A stretch of 11,182 nucleotides of DNA from Oxalobacteraceae bacterium UBA5157 (lineage in GTDB: Bacteria; Pseudomonadota; Gammaproteobacteria; Burkholderiales; Burkholderiaceae_D), in the NCBI GenBank assembly GCA_002415335.1, contig DHXL01000351.1:1-11182 (forward strand), written 5' to 3'. The notes under the pieces were generated by a model. The model was not told the origin of the DNA, made no database searches, and saw only the letters and a program-made list of their open reading frames with translations. This document shows, piece after piece, positions 1 through 6,985 of this stretch (position 1 is the first letter of the stretch; the number at the start of each line of letters is the position of its first letter). A program made the position numbers and the translations under genes.

Positions 1-7
1 CGCTGAC

Positions 8-484
8 ATGAAACGCTACTGGGTTTATCTGCTGCTCGCGGTTTCGCTGCTGCTCAATGTGGGCGTGCTCGCCAGAGCGTGGTTTCAGACTTGGCGCATG
101 GAAGGCGCGACCGAACTGGCTTTGTTCGGGATGGGCCACGAACGCGTGCCCGAATATTTGAAGCTCGATCGCGCGCAGCGCGCGCGCTGGCATGCCATGG
201 AGCAGGATTTCATCCGGGCCTTGAATGACGCCGGCCGCGAGATCCAGACGCACCGTGAGCGCCTGGTGCGCGAGATTTTTTCGGTCCAGCCGAACGCGTC
301 GGTCGTCGAACGCGAACGCGCTGCGATCTTCGCTCTGCAGGAAGCGCAGCAGCGCAGCGTCATCAAGCAGTTGCTGAAGGAGCGCGAGATGCTGAGTCCG
401 CAGCAGCGGCTCGCCCTGGCTGATCTCTTGCTCAAGCAGGATCCGCACAACACCGCCGGCGCGCAGCAACTGCACGCGCGCTGA
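8..484 (+). CDS. Membrane-anchored periplasmic metal-sensor / Spy-CpxP-like protein
   Basis: A 158-residue protein with a short positive N-terminus (KR) and one hydrophobic segment at about residues 4-26, which probably anchors it in the inner membrane with the rest in the periplasm. The soluble part is highly charged and predicted helical. It carries two LTxxQ-like motifs, LDRAQ at 53-57 and LSPQQ at 129-133, as in the Spy/CpxP and CnrR-type 'periplasmic heavy-metal sensor' families, which bind metals or misfolded proteins as helical hairpin dimers. A TGA lies two bases before the ATG, so an upstream gene may end here and be translationally coupled, but that gene is outside the window. In related loci such proteins sit beside ECF sigma/anti-sigma genes; this is family knowledge and not seen here. 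No Cys is present, and few His residues, so metal binding itself is unproven. Family fairly sure, ligand unknown. Confidence 0.75.
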   Translation: MKRYWVYLLLAVSLLLNVGVLARAWFQTWRMEGATELALFGMGHERVPEYLKLDRAQRARWHAMEQDFIRALNDAGREIQTHRERLVREIFSVQPNASVVERERAAIFALQEAQQRSVIKQLLKEREMLSPQQRLALADLLLKQDPHNTAGAQQLHAR

Positions 485-485
485 T

Positions 486-499
486 CCGCGCCGGCGCGG
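486..499. terminator. GC palindrome between convergent genes
   Basis: CCGCGCCGGCGCGG is a perfect 14-base palindrome in the 22-base gap between two convergent genes. It could form a short GC stem and act as a weak bidirectional terminator. It has no loop of its own and no T-tract on either side, so the role rests on its position only. Confidence 0.25.
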
Positions 500-506
500 C
501 AGATGC

Positions 507-989
507 CTAGTGTCCGGCCTTGATTGCCTGCCAGCCATGGTGATCGAAATACTTACCATAGCTGTTTAGCGCTTGCGTCATCTTGACCACGCCCAGCGCC
601 CTTTCCTCGCCGTGCTGCCTGCCTGTTGCCGTCTCGATGCCGTTCATGATGTCGCCCACGATAATGTGGAGTTGCGCGTCGGCTTTCGGGTCGAGCTTGC
701 AGTTCTGCACGATGTAGGTGATTTGCGCGGTGACGTCATTGCCGAGCGTATCGTACTGCACCGGCGTCAACTTGCCCTCGTGGGCAGCAGGCAATGCCGT
801 TGCAACGCGTGTGCGAATCTTGTTCATGGCCTGGCGCAGCGGTTCATCGGTGGGCCATTTCTTGCTGGCGTTGAGTTCGAGCCCGGCATGCGCCGCAGCC
901 CCATGCTCGTGTTTGGCAGCTTCACCGGCCAGGGCGCTCAAAGGCAGCGTCAGGGCTATCGCCAGCAGCAGGGTTCCGGATGATTTCAT
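507..989 (-). CDS. Secreted periplasmic protein with His-rich N-terminus (DnrO-like)
   Basis: A 160-residue protein with a clear signal peptide (hydrophobic residues 6-17, likely cleavage after Ala21 in ALA-GEA). The mature N-terminus holds His27, His29 and His34, followed by a helical domain with one Cys in an NCKLDPKADAQLH stretch and a C-terminal YFDHHGW motif. I chose the ATG at 989 because GGAG lies six bases upstream; another ATG four codons earlier (1001) would place that GGAG inside the gene. I believe similar proteins are sometimes labelled 'DnrO' in proteobacterial annotations, but I cannot verify this and know of no tested function. The lone Cys and paired His could suit metal or haem binding, but there is no CxxCH. 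It is divergent from the hemerythrin gene, with an NsrR-type operator between them, so a nitrosative-stress or metal-related role is possible. Confidence 0.7.
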   Translation of the reverse strand: MKSSGTLLLAIALTLPLSALAGEAAKHEHGAAAHAGLELNASKKWPTDEPLRQAMNKIRTRVATALPAAHEGKLTPVQYDTLGNDVTAQITYIVQNCKLDPKADAQLHIIVGDIMNGIETATGRQHGEERALGVVKMTQALNSYGKYFDHHGWQAIKAGH

Positions 990-1119
990 GGTGCACTCCA
1001 TATCAGGTTGAATCGGGTTATGTCGAGCGAAATGTCCGACTGCCTGTTTAAACGAGCGGCGTGCACATATGTTCCATCTATCTGCGAGGTGAGCGAAACA
1101 CCGAAGAGAAATATTCCAT

Positions 1120-1149
1120 TTGCGAATAATTTAAGATGCATTTTAAATA
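1120..1149 (+). promoter_or_regulatory. Candidate promoter overlapping the NsrR-type operator
   Basis: TTGCGA (1120-1125) and TAAATA (1144-1149) are 18 bases apart, and the -10-like element falls on the operator centre. This would suit direct repression by NsrR. A second candidate on the same strand is TTGATT (1180-1185), 17 bases, TATTTG (1203-1208), downstream of the operator. The sequence alone does not decide between them. Confidence 0.3.
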
Positions 1150-1155
1150 TATCTT
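1133..1155. promoter_or_regulatory. NsrR-type operator (11-1-11 inverted repeat)
   Basis: AAGATGCATTT, a single T, then AAATATATCTT. The left arm matches the published NsrR half-site AANATGCATTT. The right arm differs from its exact inverse at two positions. Symmetry extends four bases further on each side (1129-1159), with 13 of 15 positions paired. The surrounding 60 bases are about 25% GC. NsrR is an Fe-S repressor that releases DNA on reaction with nitric oxide. The site lies 116 bases before the hemerythrin-like ATG and about 144 bases before the divergent periplasmic-protein ATG, so it could control either or both. Confidence 0.65.
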
Positions 1156-1271
1156 AAATGAGCGGGCGGCAATTCCATCTTGATTCGTTGCCAGCGATGA
1201 GATATTTGTGAGTTCAATCGCTTCGCTTGTTTGGATCGGATCTTTTTACCGCATTTCTTAAAGGGACTTCC

Positions 1272-1682
1272 ATGAACATCGACAAATTCAAACAACAGCA
1301 TATTGAAATCATCGGCTGCGTTACCGCACTGAGGCAGCGTGCCAGGGACGGGATCAGCGAGAATGCTGCGGAGATATCCAAACTCATTTTTTCCATGAGC
1401 TCGATCATCAAATTGCATCTTACCGTGGAAGACACGATATTGTATCCAGCGCTGCAAAGCGGAAACAATTCCGCGCTGGCGATAATGGGCAAGAGGTTTC
1501 AGGATGAAATGTGCGGCATCGCTTCGGCCTATCTGGAGTTCGCCAGAACGTGGAACAACGCGGACAAGGTTTCCAGAAATCCCGAAGGCTTCAGGTCGGA
1601 AGCCAATAAGGTGCTAAAGATATTGCATGACCGGATGAAGAAGGAAAATACCGATTTCTATCCGGCGATTGAGGCGCTCTGA
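1272..1682 (+). CDS. Hemerythrin-like (HHE) domain protein
   Basis: A 136-residue cytoplasmic four-helix protein of hemerythrin type. Visible elements are His10 on helix 1, His49 and Glu53 in HLTVED followed by LYPAL, and a closing helix with His119, Glu125 and the DFYPAI ending typical of the family. The usual His in the third helix is not evident (around RFQDEM), and Arg121 sits where the last HxxxE often has His. The iron site may therefore be incomplete or arranged differently. Start: the ATG at 1272 has an AAGGGA ribosome site about six bases upstream; an in-frame ATG at 1227 has none. Related domains are used in NO, oxygen or iron-sulphur repair responses, which fits the NsrR-type operator upstream. 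The HD-domain gene follows 47 bases later and is probably co-transcribed. Base composition is AT-richer than the flanking genes. Confidence 0.8.
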   Translation: MNIDKFKQQHIEIIGCVTALRQRARDGISENAAEISKLIFSMSSIIKLHLTVEDTILYPALQSGNNSALAIMGKRFQDEMCGIASAYLEFARTWNNADKVSRNPEGFRSEANKVLKILHDRMKKENTDFYPAIEAL

Positions 1683-1729
1683 AGAGTCTGTCCCTTTTTA
1701 AAAATGAATATAGGGAGACATTTAAGCTC

Positions 1730-2152
1730 ATGTCATCGGAAGCAATCGACATCAAGTTATCCGATATGGTGCTCTGCTTTTCCAGAGCGATTGATTTCCT
1801 TCATCCAAGGATTTTCGAGCATCATCTCAGAGTAGCCTACATTGCCTCCTGCCTGGCCGAGAAACTAGGCCTTGGCCCAGAACAAACACAGGATGTGCTG
1901 ATTGCTGGAGCGCTGCACGATATTGCCGTCGTGTCTTCTGCAACGCGCCATGACTTGTTTGACGATGCATTGACCCACTACCATTCCGGTAGCATTCATA
2001 TTCCCGATAATCTCCACAGGCACGGGTTTGAAGGCTACTTACTGCTGCGTGACCTCCCTCCTTTTGCAAAGGCCGCATCAGCCATTCGTTTCCATCATGT
2101 TGACTGGGACCCAAGCTGCCAATTTTCGGTGACCCGCTATCGCCATGGCTGA
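1730..2152 (+). pseudogene. HD-domain phosphohydrolase, truncated at its 3' end
   Basis: The 140-residue frame begins like an HD/HD-GYP-type phosphohydrolase: HHLRVA (31-36), the metal-binding His63-Asp64 in AGALHDIA, an HGFEGYLLL segment (98-106) and a His pair at 122-123 (RFHHVDWD). In HD-GYP-like proteins this is followed by further metal-binding and GYP-like residues and often a long C-terminal region. Here the similarity stops after HHVDWD, and a short unrelated tail of 13 residues (PSCQFSVTRYRHG) leads to TGA. Full proteins of this kind hydrolyse cyclic dinucleotides or related phosphates; this one probably cannot. An AGGGAGA ribosome site lies 11 bases before the ATG. The break falls immediately before the AT-rich repeats leading into dusA, so loss of the 3' part by element insertion or deletion is the likely cause. 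I call it a remnant, but a short stand-alone protein cannot be excluded. Confidence 0.65.
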
Positions 2153-2217
2153 TGCAAATTTGATGCAGTGAAAGCGTAAAATACGGTAAGAAAGCATCAA
2201 ATAGCGTAAAATTTGCA
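2153..2217. repeat. Cluster of direct and inverted repeats before dusA (possible integrase arm sites)
   Basis: AGCGTAAAAT occurs twice (2173-2182 and 2203-2212, 30 bases apart). ATTTGATGC (2158-2166) is inverted as GCATCAAAT (2194-2202), and TGCAAATTT (2153-2161) is inverted as AAATTTGCA (2209-2217). If the second AGCGTAAAAT is removed, the right arm becomes GCATCAAATTTGCA, the exact inverse of the left arm at 2153-2166. Such arrays next to a dusA start resemble arm-type integrase or excisionase binding sites at the end of an integrated element. Promoter or operator function for dusA is the alternative. Confidence 0.45.
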
Positions 2218-2219
2218 CC

Positions 2220-3278
2220 ATGTCAGAACCCATAAAAATAGATGAATATCCAATAAAATCAATAGGTTATTCTGGAAGGCGTGTTTCCGTTGCACCCATG
2301 ATGGACTGGACAGACCGCCATTGCCGCGTGTTCCATCGTCAGATCACGCGCCACACCTGGCTCTATACCGAGATGGTGACGACCGGCGCATTGTTGCACG
2401 GCGACGTGGCGCGCCATCTCGATTTCAGCGAGCAAGAGCACCCGGTTGCTCTGCAACTGGGCGGCAGCGAGCCGGACGATCTGGCCAAGAGCGCCCGGCT
2501 CGGCGAGCAATGGGGCTACGATGAAATCAACCTGAACTGCGGCTGTCCGTCCGAGCGCGTGCAGAAAGGCGCGTTCGGCGCGTGCCTGATGGGCGAGCCG
2601 CAACTGGTCGCCGATTGCGTCAAGGCGATGCGCGATGCAGTCGCGATCGACGTCACCGTCAAGCACCGGATCGGCATCGATCAAACCGAGTCCTACGACT
2701 TCGTGCGCGATTTTGTCGGCACCGTTTCCGAAGCCGGCTGCCACACCTTCATCGTGCACGCCCGCAACGCCATCCTGAAAGGCCTGAGCCCGAAGGAAAA
2801 CCGCGAGATTCCGCCGCTGCGCTATGCATTCGCCTATCAACTGAAACGCGATTTTCCACAGCTAGAAATCATCATCAACGGCGGCACCAAGACCACTGCC
2901 GAAATCGATGCACATTTGCTGCACGTCGACGGCGTGATGCTCGGCCGCGAGGCGTATCACAACCCGTACATGATGGCGTCCTTCGATGCGCGTTACTACG
3001 GCGACGATCGCGCGGTCGCATCGCGTGCGGACGTATTGGCGGCGATGCTGCCCTACATTCGCGAACAGTTGCGGATACACGGCAAGGGCAAGGCCGAAGG
3101 TGGCGCCGGAAGCGGATTGAAACTGAATAGCATCACGCGCCACATGCTCGGCTTGATGGCCGGCATGCCGGGCGCCCGCGCGTTTCGCCAAACGCTATCC
3201 GATTCAAAAAAGCTGGCAGCCGGCGATCCCGCGCTGCTGCTGGAAGCGCTGGCGCGCACGCAACTCCTCGCGGCGTAA
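2220..3278 (+). CDS. dusA: tRNA-dihydrouridine(20/20a) synthase DusA
   Basis: A 352-residue flavoenzyme that reduces uridine to dihydrouridine in the D-loop of tRNA, using FMN and NADPH. It has the DusA N-terminal motif SVAPMMDWTDRHCR (23-36) and the NLNCGCPSERVQ core (104-115). Other marks are the catalytic Cys122 in FGACLM, the KHR (148-150) and HARN (180-183) flavin/tRNA contacts, INGG (219-222) and MLGREAYHNPY near 240-250. Length is normal for DusA. The ATG at 2220 is the first usable start, but no ribosome site precedes it. The first 20 or so codons (through Gly19-Arg20) are AT-rich: I count 18 G/C in 60 bases for 2220-2279, against clearly GC-rich sequence after that. They do not resemble the usual short DusA N-terminus. 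The N-terminus appears supplied by foreign DNA, while the enzyme core is intact and probably active. Confidence 0.95.
   Translation: MSEPIKIDEYPIKSIGYSGRRVSVAPMMDWTDRHCRVFHRQITRHTWLYTEMVTTGALLHGDVARHLDFSEQEHPVALQLGGSEPDDLAKSARLGEQWGYDEINLNCGCPSERVQKGAFGACLMGEPQLVADCVKAMRDAVAIDVTVKHRIGIDQTESYDFVRDFVGTVSEAGCHTFIVHARNAILKGLSPKENREIPPLRYAFAYQLKRDFPQLEIIINGGTKTTAEIDAHLLHVDGVMLGREAYHNPYMMASFDARYYGDDRAVASRADVLAAMLPYIREQLRIHGKGKAEGGAGSGLKLNSITRHMLGLMAGMPGARAFRQTLSDSKKLAAGDPALLLEALARTQLLAA
2275..2325 (+). other. Probable attachment-site junction inside the dusA 5' end
   Basis: Composition changes from about 30% GC to GC-rich at the codons for RRVSVAPMMDWTDRHC. The conserved 5' part of dusA is a known integration target for a family of tyrosine integrases, which leave the gene intact by bringing a replacement start. 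The exact core cannot be set because the partner copy is not in this window: I found no second copy of the ATGATGGACTGGACAGACC stretch upstream. Confidence 0.45.
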
Positions 3279-3359
3279 ACATTCAATGGCAAGGCAGACA
3301 CGCCGCACCTCAGTGCGCTATGCTGGGCCTCGTCGCCACTCACCAGCCCGTTTCAGCCC

Positions 3360-6300
3360 ATGACCAAGAAACCGTTCTTCTGGATCGCGATCGTGATCGC
3401 ATCGGCCATGAGTTTCTATTTCTCATGGCTTTTTTTTGCGCAAGCATTTCCGCTGCTGAATGTGGACGTCAGCATCTCGCGCGCGGCCGTGCTGGAGGCT
3501 GCCACCGCGCGCGCCGCGGCGCTCAAGCTGGCGCCGGCCGACGCGCGCCATGCGGTGCGCTTTTCTACCGACAGCGAAGCGCAAAATTTCATCGAACTGG
3601 AGGCCGGTGGCAAGAGCGCTTTCACCGCATTGCTGAACAATGATATTTATCAGGCGTTGACGTGGGAAGTGCGATTGTTCCGTGAGAAGGACGCGGCCAG
3701 CGCGACGCTTTATTACACGCCGCAAGGAAAGCCTTACGGCTTCACGCGTCACTATCCTGAACAAGATCCGGGCGCCGCACTCAGTACGATCGATGCGCGT
3801 CGGATCGCAGAAACGGCGGCCATGCACGATTGGGGAGTGGATCTGGCGCCGGGCAAATCGCCCTACACGGCGGTCGAGCAATCATTCCTGAAACGCGCCA
3901 GCGGACGCATCGATCACAGCTTCGTGTACGAACGCGGCGATCAGCGTCTGGGACGGAACGGCGAGGGCCGGGTTCGACTGACGCTGGTCGTTGCGGGCGA
4001 TCAGCTGGCGCAGTTGCGGTACTCGGTGCGCATCCCGGAGAGTTTTCAGCGCCGCTTCGCGGAAATGCGCTCGGCCAATACCACGATCGCCAGCACCGCC
4101 GCACTGGCAGCGGGACTGCTGTACTTTCTTGGCGGCTGCATAGCGGGTCTGGTGCTGTTGACGAGACAACGTTATGTCGTCAGCCGCCCCGCGATCAAAT
4201 GGGCGGCACTGGTCGCGCTGCTGCAAGCGGCGATGGTGCTCGACCAAATTCCTTCGGCCTGGTTCGACTACGACACGGCAGTCTCGGCCAATGCGTTCAT
4301 TGGCCAGCAAATCGTGCTCGCGCTGGCCGCTTTTTTCGGCATGTGGCTGCTGCTGGCGATAAGCTTCATCGCCGCCGAAAGCCTGACGCGCAAGGCGTTC
4401 GGCCACCACCCGCAGTTGTGGAGGCTATGGAGCGCAGATGCGGCACGGACGCCACAGGTGCTGGGGCGGACGCTGGGCGGCTACTTGTGGGTCGGTTTCG
4501 GCTTGGCCTTCATCGTGGCGTTTTATTCCCTGACCCAACGCCACCTCGGCTGGTGGTCGCCGATCGAGTCCCTGGTCGATCCGAATATTCTGGCCACGCC
4601 GATGCCATGGCTGACGCCGGTCGCCAATGCGCTGCAAGCCGGAATGTGGGAAGAGTGCCTATTCCGCGCGGTGCCGCTGGCGAGTGCCGCGTTGATCGGT
4701 GATTATCTGAATACCCGATTCAACGGCCGCTTCGGCGCGCGCAACACCTGGCTCGTGATCGGCCTGGTGGTCGAGGCGCTGATCTTCGGTGCGGCCCATG
4801 CCACCTATCCGCAACAGCCGGCCTACGCCAGGCCGCTGGAGCTGTTTATGCCTGCCATCTTGTGGGGCGTGGTGTACCTGCGCTTCGGATTGCTACCGGG
4901 GATTCTGTTCCATTTCCTGTTCGATCTGCTGCTGATGTCGCTGCCGATCTTCGCCACCAGCGTGTCCGGGCTGGGGCCGGATCGCGCGATGGTGATCCTG
5001 TTCGGGTCGTTGCCGCTGCTGGTCGTACTGTGGTCGCGCTTGCGTGGCGGCGCCTGGCACAGCCTGCCGCAACAGTTCCTCAATGCGGCGTGGCATCGGC
5101 CCGACGCCGCCCGGCCACCCGCCGCATCCGTGTTGCAGCTGGCGCCCGATCATGCGACGTTTGCGCGCGTCAGGCGGGCGTTGCCGATACTCGGTGCGGC
5201 CGGCCTGATTGCGTGGCTGGTGTGGACGCCGTTCAAACAGGATGTGCCGCCGCTCTATCTCGAGCGGGCGCAAGCCGAAAGCGCTGCCGACGCCGCCCTG
5301 CGCGCGCGCGGCGTGACGCTGTCACCCGAATGGAAACGCTTCTCGCAGGCGCGCGACCAAAGCGACGGGACGGAGGCGGCGTTTGTCTGGCGTGAGGGCG
5401 GCGCCGGGAACTACGCGAAACTGATGGGCAGCTATTTGGCGCCGCCAACCTGGAACGTGCGCTATGCGCGTTTCGAGGGCGACGTCGCACAGCGCGCCGA
5501 AGAATGGCAGGTCGTGATCGAGAACGGGGTTGACGGCAAAGCCGGCCACCGCGCCGCGCCGCATGTGCGCCTGGTTAACCACCAGATTCCTGAGTCGCGC
5601 GCCGGCAGCGCACTCAGCGTCGAAGATGCCCGTGTCATCGCGCAGCGCACCGTACGCGAGCGCTTCCTCCTCGATCCAGCTGCGCTGCGCGAAATCTCTG
5701 CGATCGAGACAAGGCGACCCAATCGCACCGATTGGCACTTCACCTTTGTCGACGACAAAAATTACCCGCTCAAGGCCGGCGAAGCCCGCGTGGAAGTCAA
5801 CATCGCCGGCAACGAAGTTGCCTATGCCGTCCGCACGGTACATGTGCCGGAAGAATGGCAGCGCAGCGAGCGCGCGCGGCGCGCGCTGATGCGCAACGTG
5901 CAGGTCGGGATAGGCGTACTGGCCGGTTTGCTCGTGGTCGCGGCGTTCATCATCGCCATCATGCGCGGCGCGCACGGCGGTCTGGCGCGGCGTCCGTTTA
6001 TCGTTATCTCTGCGGCGCTATTCGTGCTGAGTGCATTGTCGATCGCGAATTCCTGGCAAGGGGTGGCGATGGATCTGAGCACGGCTGAGCCATTGCTAAG
6101 CCAGTTGTGGCTACGTGGGGCCGCGCTGACATTCGGCGCCCTGCTGCTGGCCTTGGCGAGCGGATTGTTTGCCGGCCTAGGCGCCCAAGCCGGCATGCGC
6201 GGGCGCGTAACCGCGCTCTGGCTACCGGGCGTCGGCCTCGGTGCCGCACTCGCGGGACTGGCGGCCGGGTTGGGCCGGCTGGGCCCCGCCGACCTGCCGC

Positions 6301-6794
6301 ATTGGGACAGCGTGTCCTTGCTGAGCGATAGCTCGCCGGCGCTGGGCGCGTTGATCGGCGGTGCACGCGCAGCCCTGCAAATGTTGACGCTGATGACGTT
6401 CTTGCTGGTGCTGCTGCGCGATTTCAATGCCGATTTCAGCAAGCGGCGCATACCGACCGTGCTGATCCTACTGCTGCTCGGAATGGTCGCTGCGCTGAAG
6501 GCTCCCACGCTGTCTTCCTTTCTGATCCAGGGTATCGGCACCGGCGCGGTGATCGTGATGCTCTACCTGCTGGTCGCGCGTTTCGAGCCAAAAATTGTCT
6601 TGATTGCGCTGGTGACGAAACTGATGCTCGTGCAGCTCCAGATCGCCATCGTGCAACCGTATCCGCATGCCGCGCTATTTGCGCTGCTGCAGGCCAGCAC
6701 GCTTTGCGCGACCGCGTTTTACTGGTTGCGATTGCTGGAGCGGGAATACGAAAAGACGCCATCGATTCCAGAATCGATGGCGTCTGCGCGTTAA
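3360..6794 (+). CDS. Giant duplicated CPBP-family intramembrane protease-like protein
   Basis: A 1144-residue polytopic inner-membrane protein. Order: a TM helix (about 6-26), a soluble domain (about 35-235), several TM helices including the CPBP (Abi/Rce1-type) protease domain, a TM (about 608-624), a second soluble domain (about 628-835), then roughly eight more TM helices. The first CPBP domain has all motifs: Glu431-Glu432 and Arg436 (EExxxR), Phe476 and His480 (FxxxH), His518 and Asp522 (HxxxD). Such proteins cleave or process substrates within the membrane. The second half repeats the first at an offset of about 605-611 residues: ALSTIDARRIA (140) against ALSVEDARVIA (751), and RIPESFQ against HVPEEWQ. 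It lacks every catalytic residue. Most CPBP proteins have 200-300 residues, so this is unusually long. The ATG at 3360 lacks an evident ribosome site. It lies 81 bases after dusA, so co-transcription is possible. Substrate unknown. Confidence 0.85.
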   Translation: MTKKPFFWIAIVIASAMSFYFSWLFFAQAFPLLNVDVSISRAAVLEAATARAAALKLAPADARHAVRFSTDSEAQNFIELEAGGKSAFTALLNNDIYQALTWEVRLFREKDAASATLYYTPQGKPYGFTRHYPEQDPGAALSTIDARRIAETAAMHDWGVDLAPGKSPYTAVEQSFLKRASGRIDHSFVYERGDQRLGRNGEGRVRLTLVVAGDQLAQLRYSVRIPESFQRRFAEMRSANTTIASTAALAAGLLYFLGGCIAGLVLLTRQRYVVSRPAIKWAALVALLQAAMVLDQIPSAWFDYDTAVSANAFIGQQIVLALAAFFGMWLLLAISFIAAESLTRKAFGHHPQLWRLWSADAARTPQVLGRTLGGYLWVGFGLAFIVAFYSLTQRHLGWWSPIESLVDPNILATPMPWLTPVANALQAGMWEECLFRAVPLASAALIGDYLNTRFNGRFGARNTWLVIGLVVEALIFGAAHATYPQQPAYARPLELFMPAILWGVVYLRFGLLPGILFHFLFDLLLMSLPIFATSVSGLGPDRAMVILFGSLPLLVVLWSRLRGGAWHSLPQQFLNAAWHRPDAARPPAASVLQLAPDHATFARVRRALPILGAAGLIAWLVWTPFKQDVPPLYLERAQAESAADAALRARGVTLSPEWKRFSQARDQSDGTEAAFVWREGGAGNYAKLMGSYLAPPTWNVRYARFEGDVAQRAEEWQVVIENGVDGKAGHRAAPHVRLVNHQIPESRAGSALSVEDARVIAQRTVRERFLLDPAALREISAIETRRPNRTDWHFTFVDDKNYPLKAGEARVEVNIAGNEVAYAVRTVHVPEEWQRSERARRALMRNVQVGIGVLAGLLVVAAFIIAIMRGAHGGLARRPFIVISAALFVLSALSIANSWQGVAMDLSTAEPLLSQLWLRGAALTFGALLLALASGLFAGLGAQAGMRGRVTALWLPGVGLGAALAGLAAGLGRLGPADLPHWDSVSLLSDSSPALGALIGGARAALQMLTLMTFLLVLLRDFNADFSKRRIPTVLILLLLGMVAALKAPTLSSFLIQGIGTGAVIVMLYLLVARFEPKIVLIALVTKLMLVQLQIAIVQPYPHAALFALLQASTLCATAFYWLRLLEREYEKTPSIPESMASAR
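6755..6784. terminator. Perfect 14-bp inverted repeat at the end of the CPBP gene
   Basis: GACGCCATCGATTC (6755-6768), a two-base CA loop, then its exact inverse (6771-6784). It encodes part of the last residues of the CPBP-like protein, just before the TAA. On the minus side it is followed by TTTT; on the plus side there is no T-run (TGCGCG). It could be a terminator working best for transcription running leftward, or a dyad binding site. No minus-strand gene lies to its right before 7769. Confidence 0.35.
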
Positions 6795-6867
6795 CTGCGC
6801 GAAGGCTTGCAGCCGATGTCGCCGACCGGCGCCGAATTCTGATCGAACGAGCATGATAGCTGACGAA

Positions 6868-6901
6868 CTCTTGTCCATGCGTCTTGGTGCGCATGCAAGA
6901 G
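6868..6901 (+). other. Hairpin in the leader upstream of the outer-membrane gene
   Basis: CTCTTG plus CATGCG (6868-6873, 6876-6881) pair with CGCATG plus CAAGAG (6890-6901): 12 base pairs with a two-base bulge and an eight-base loop. No T-run follows, so it is not a standard terminator. It may be a structured mRNA leader element. The remainder of 6795-6985 shows no gene. Confidence 0.3.
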
Positions 6902-6985
6902 CGCGCAAATACTTATCAAAACGACCGTCGTATTTTGACGCCGATGGCGGTTTCTTCTTGCTCCATCCTATTGGGAGGAAATATC

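Noticed and set aside
573..983. 136-residue plus-strand frame opposite the secreted protein gene
   Set aside because: It mirrors the minus-strand gene, which has a signal peptide and ribosome site. The plus frame has no family features.
2259..2840. 193-residue minus-strand frame within dusA
   Set aside because: It is the shadow of a fully conserved DusA frame; its composition is of the antisense type.
5322..5975. 217-residue and overlapping minus-strand frames inside the CPBP gene, and the 239-residue frame at 5822-6541
   Set aside because: They are high-GC antisense frames over a gene whose domains and motifs are clear on the plus strand.
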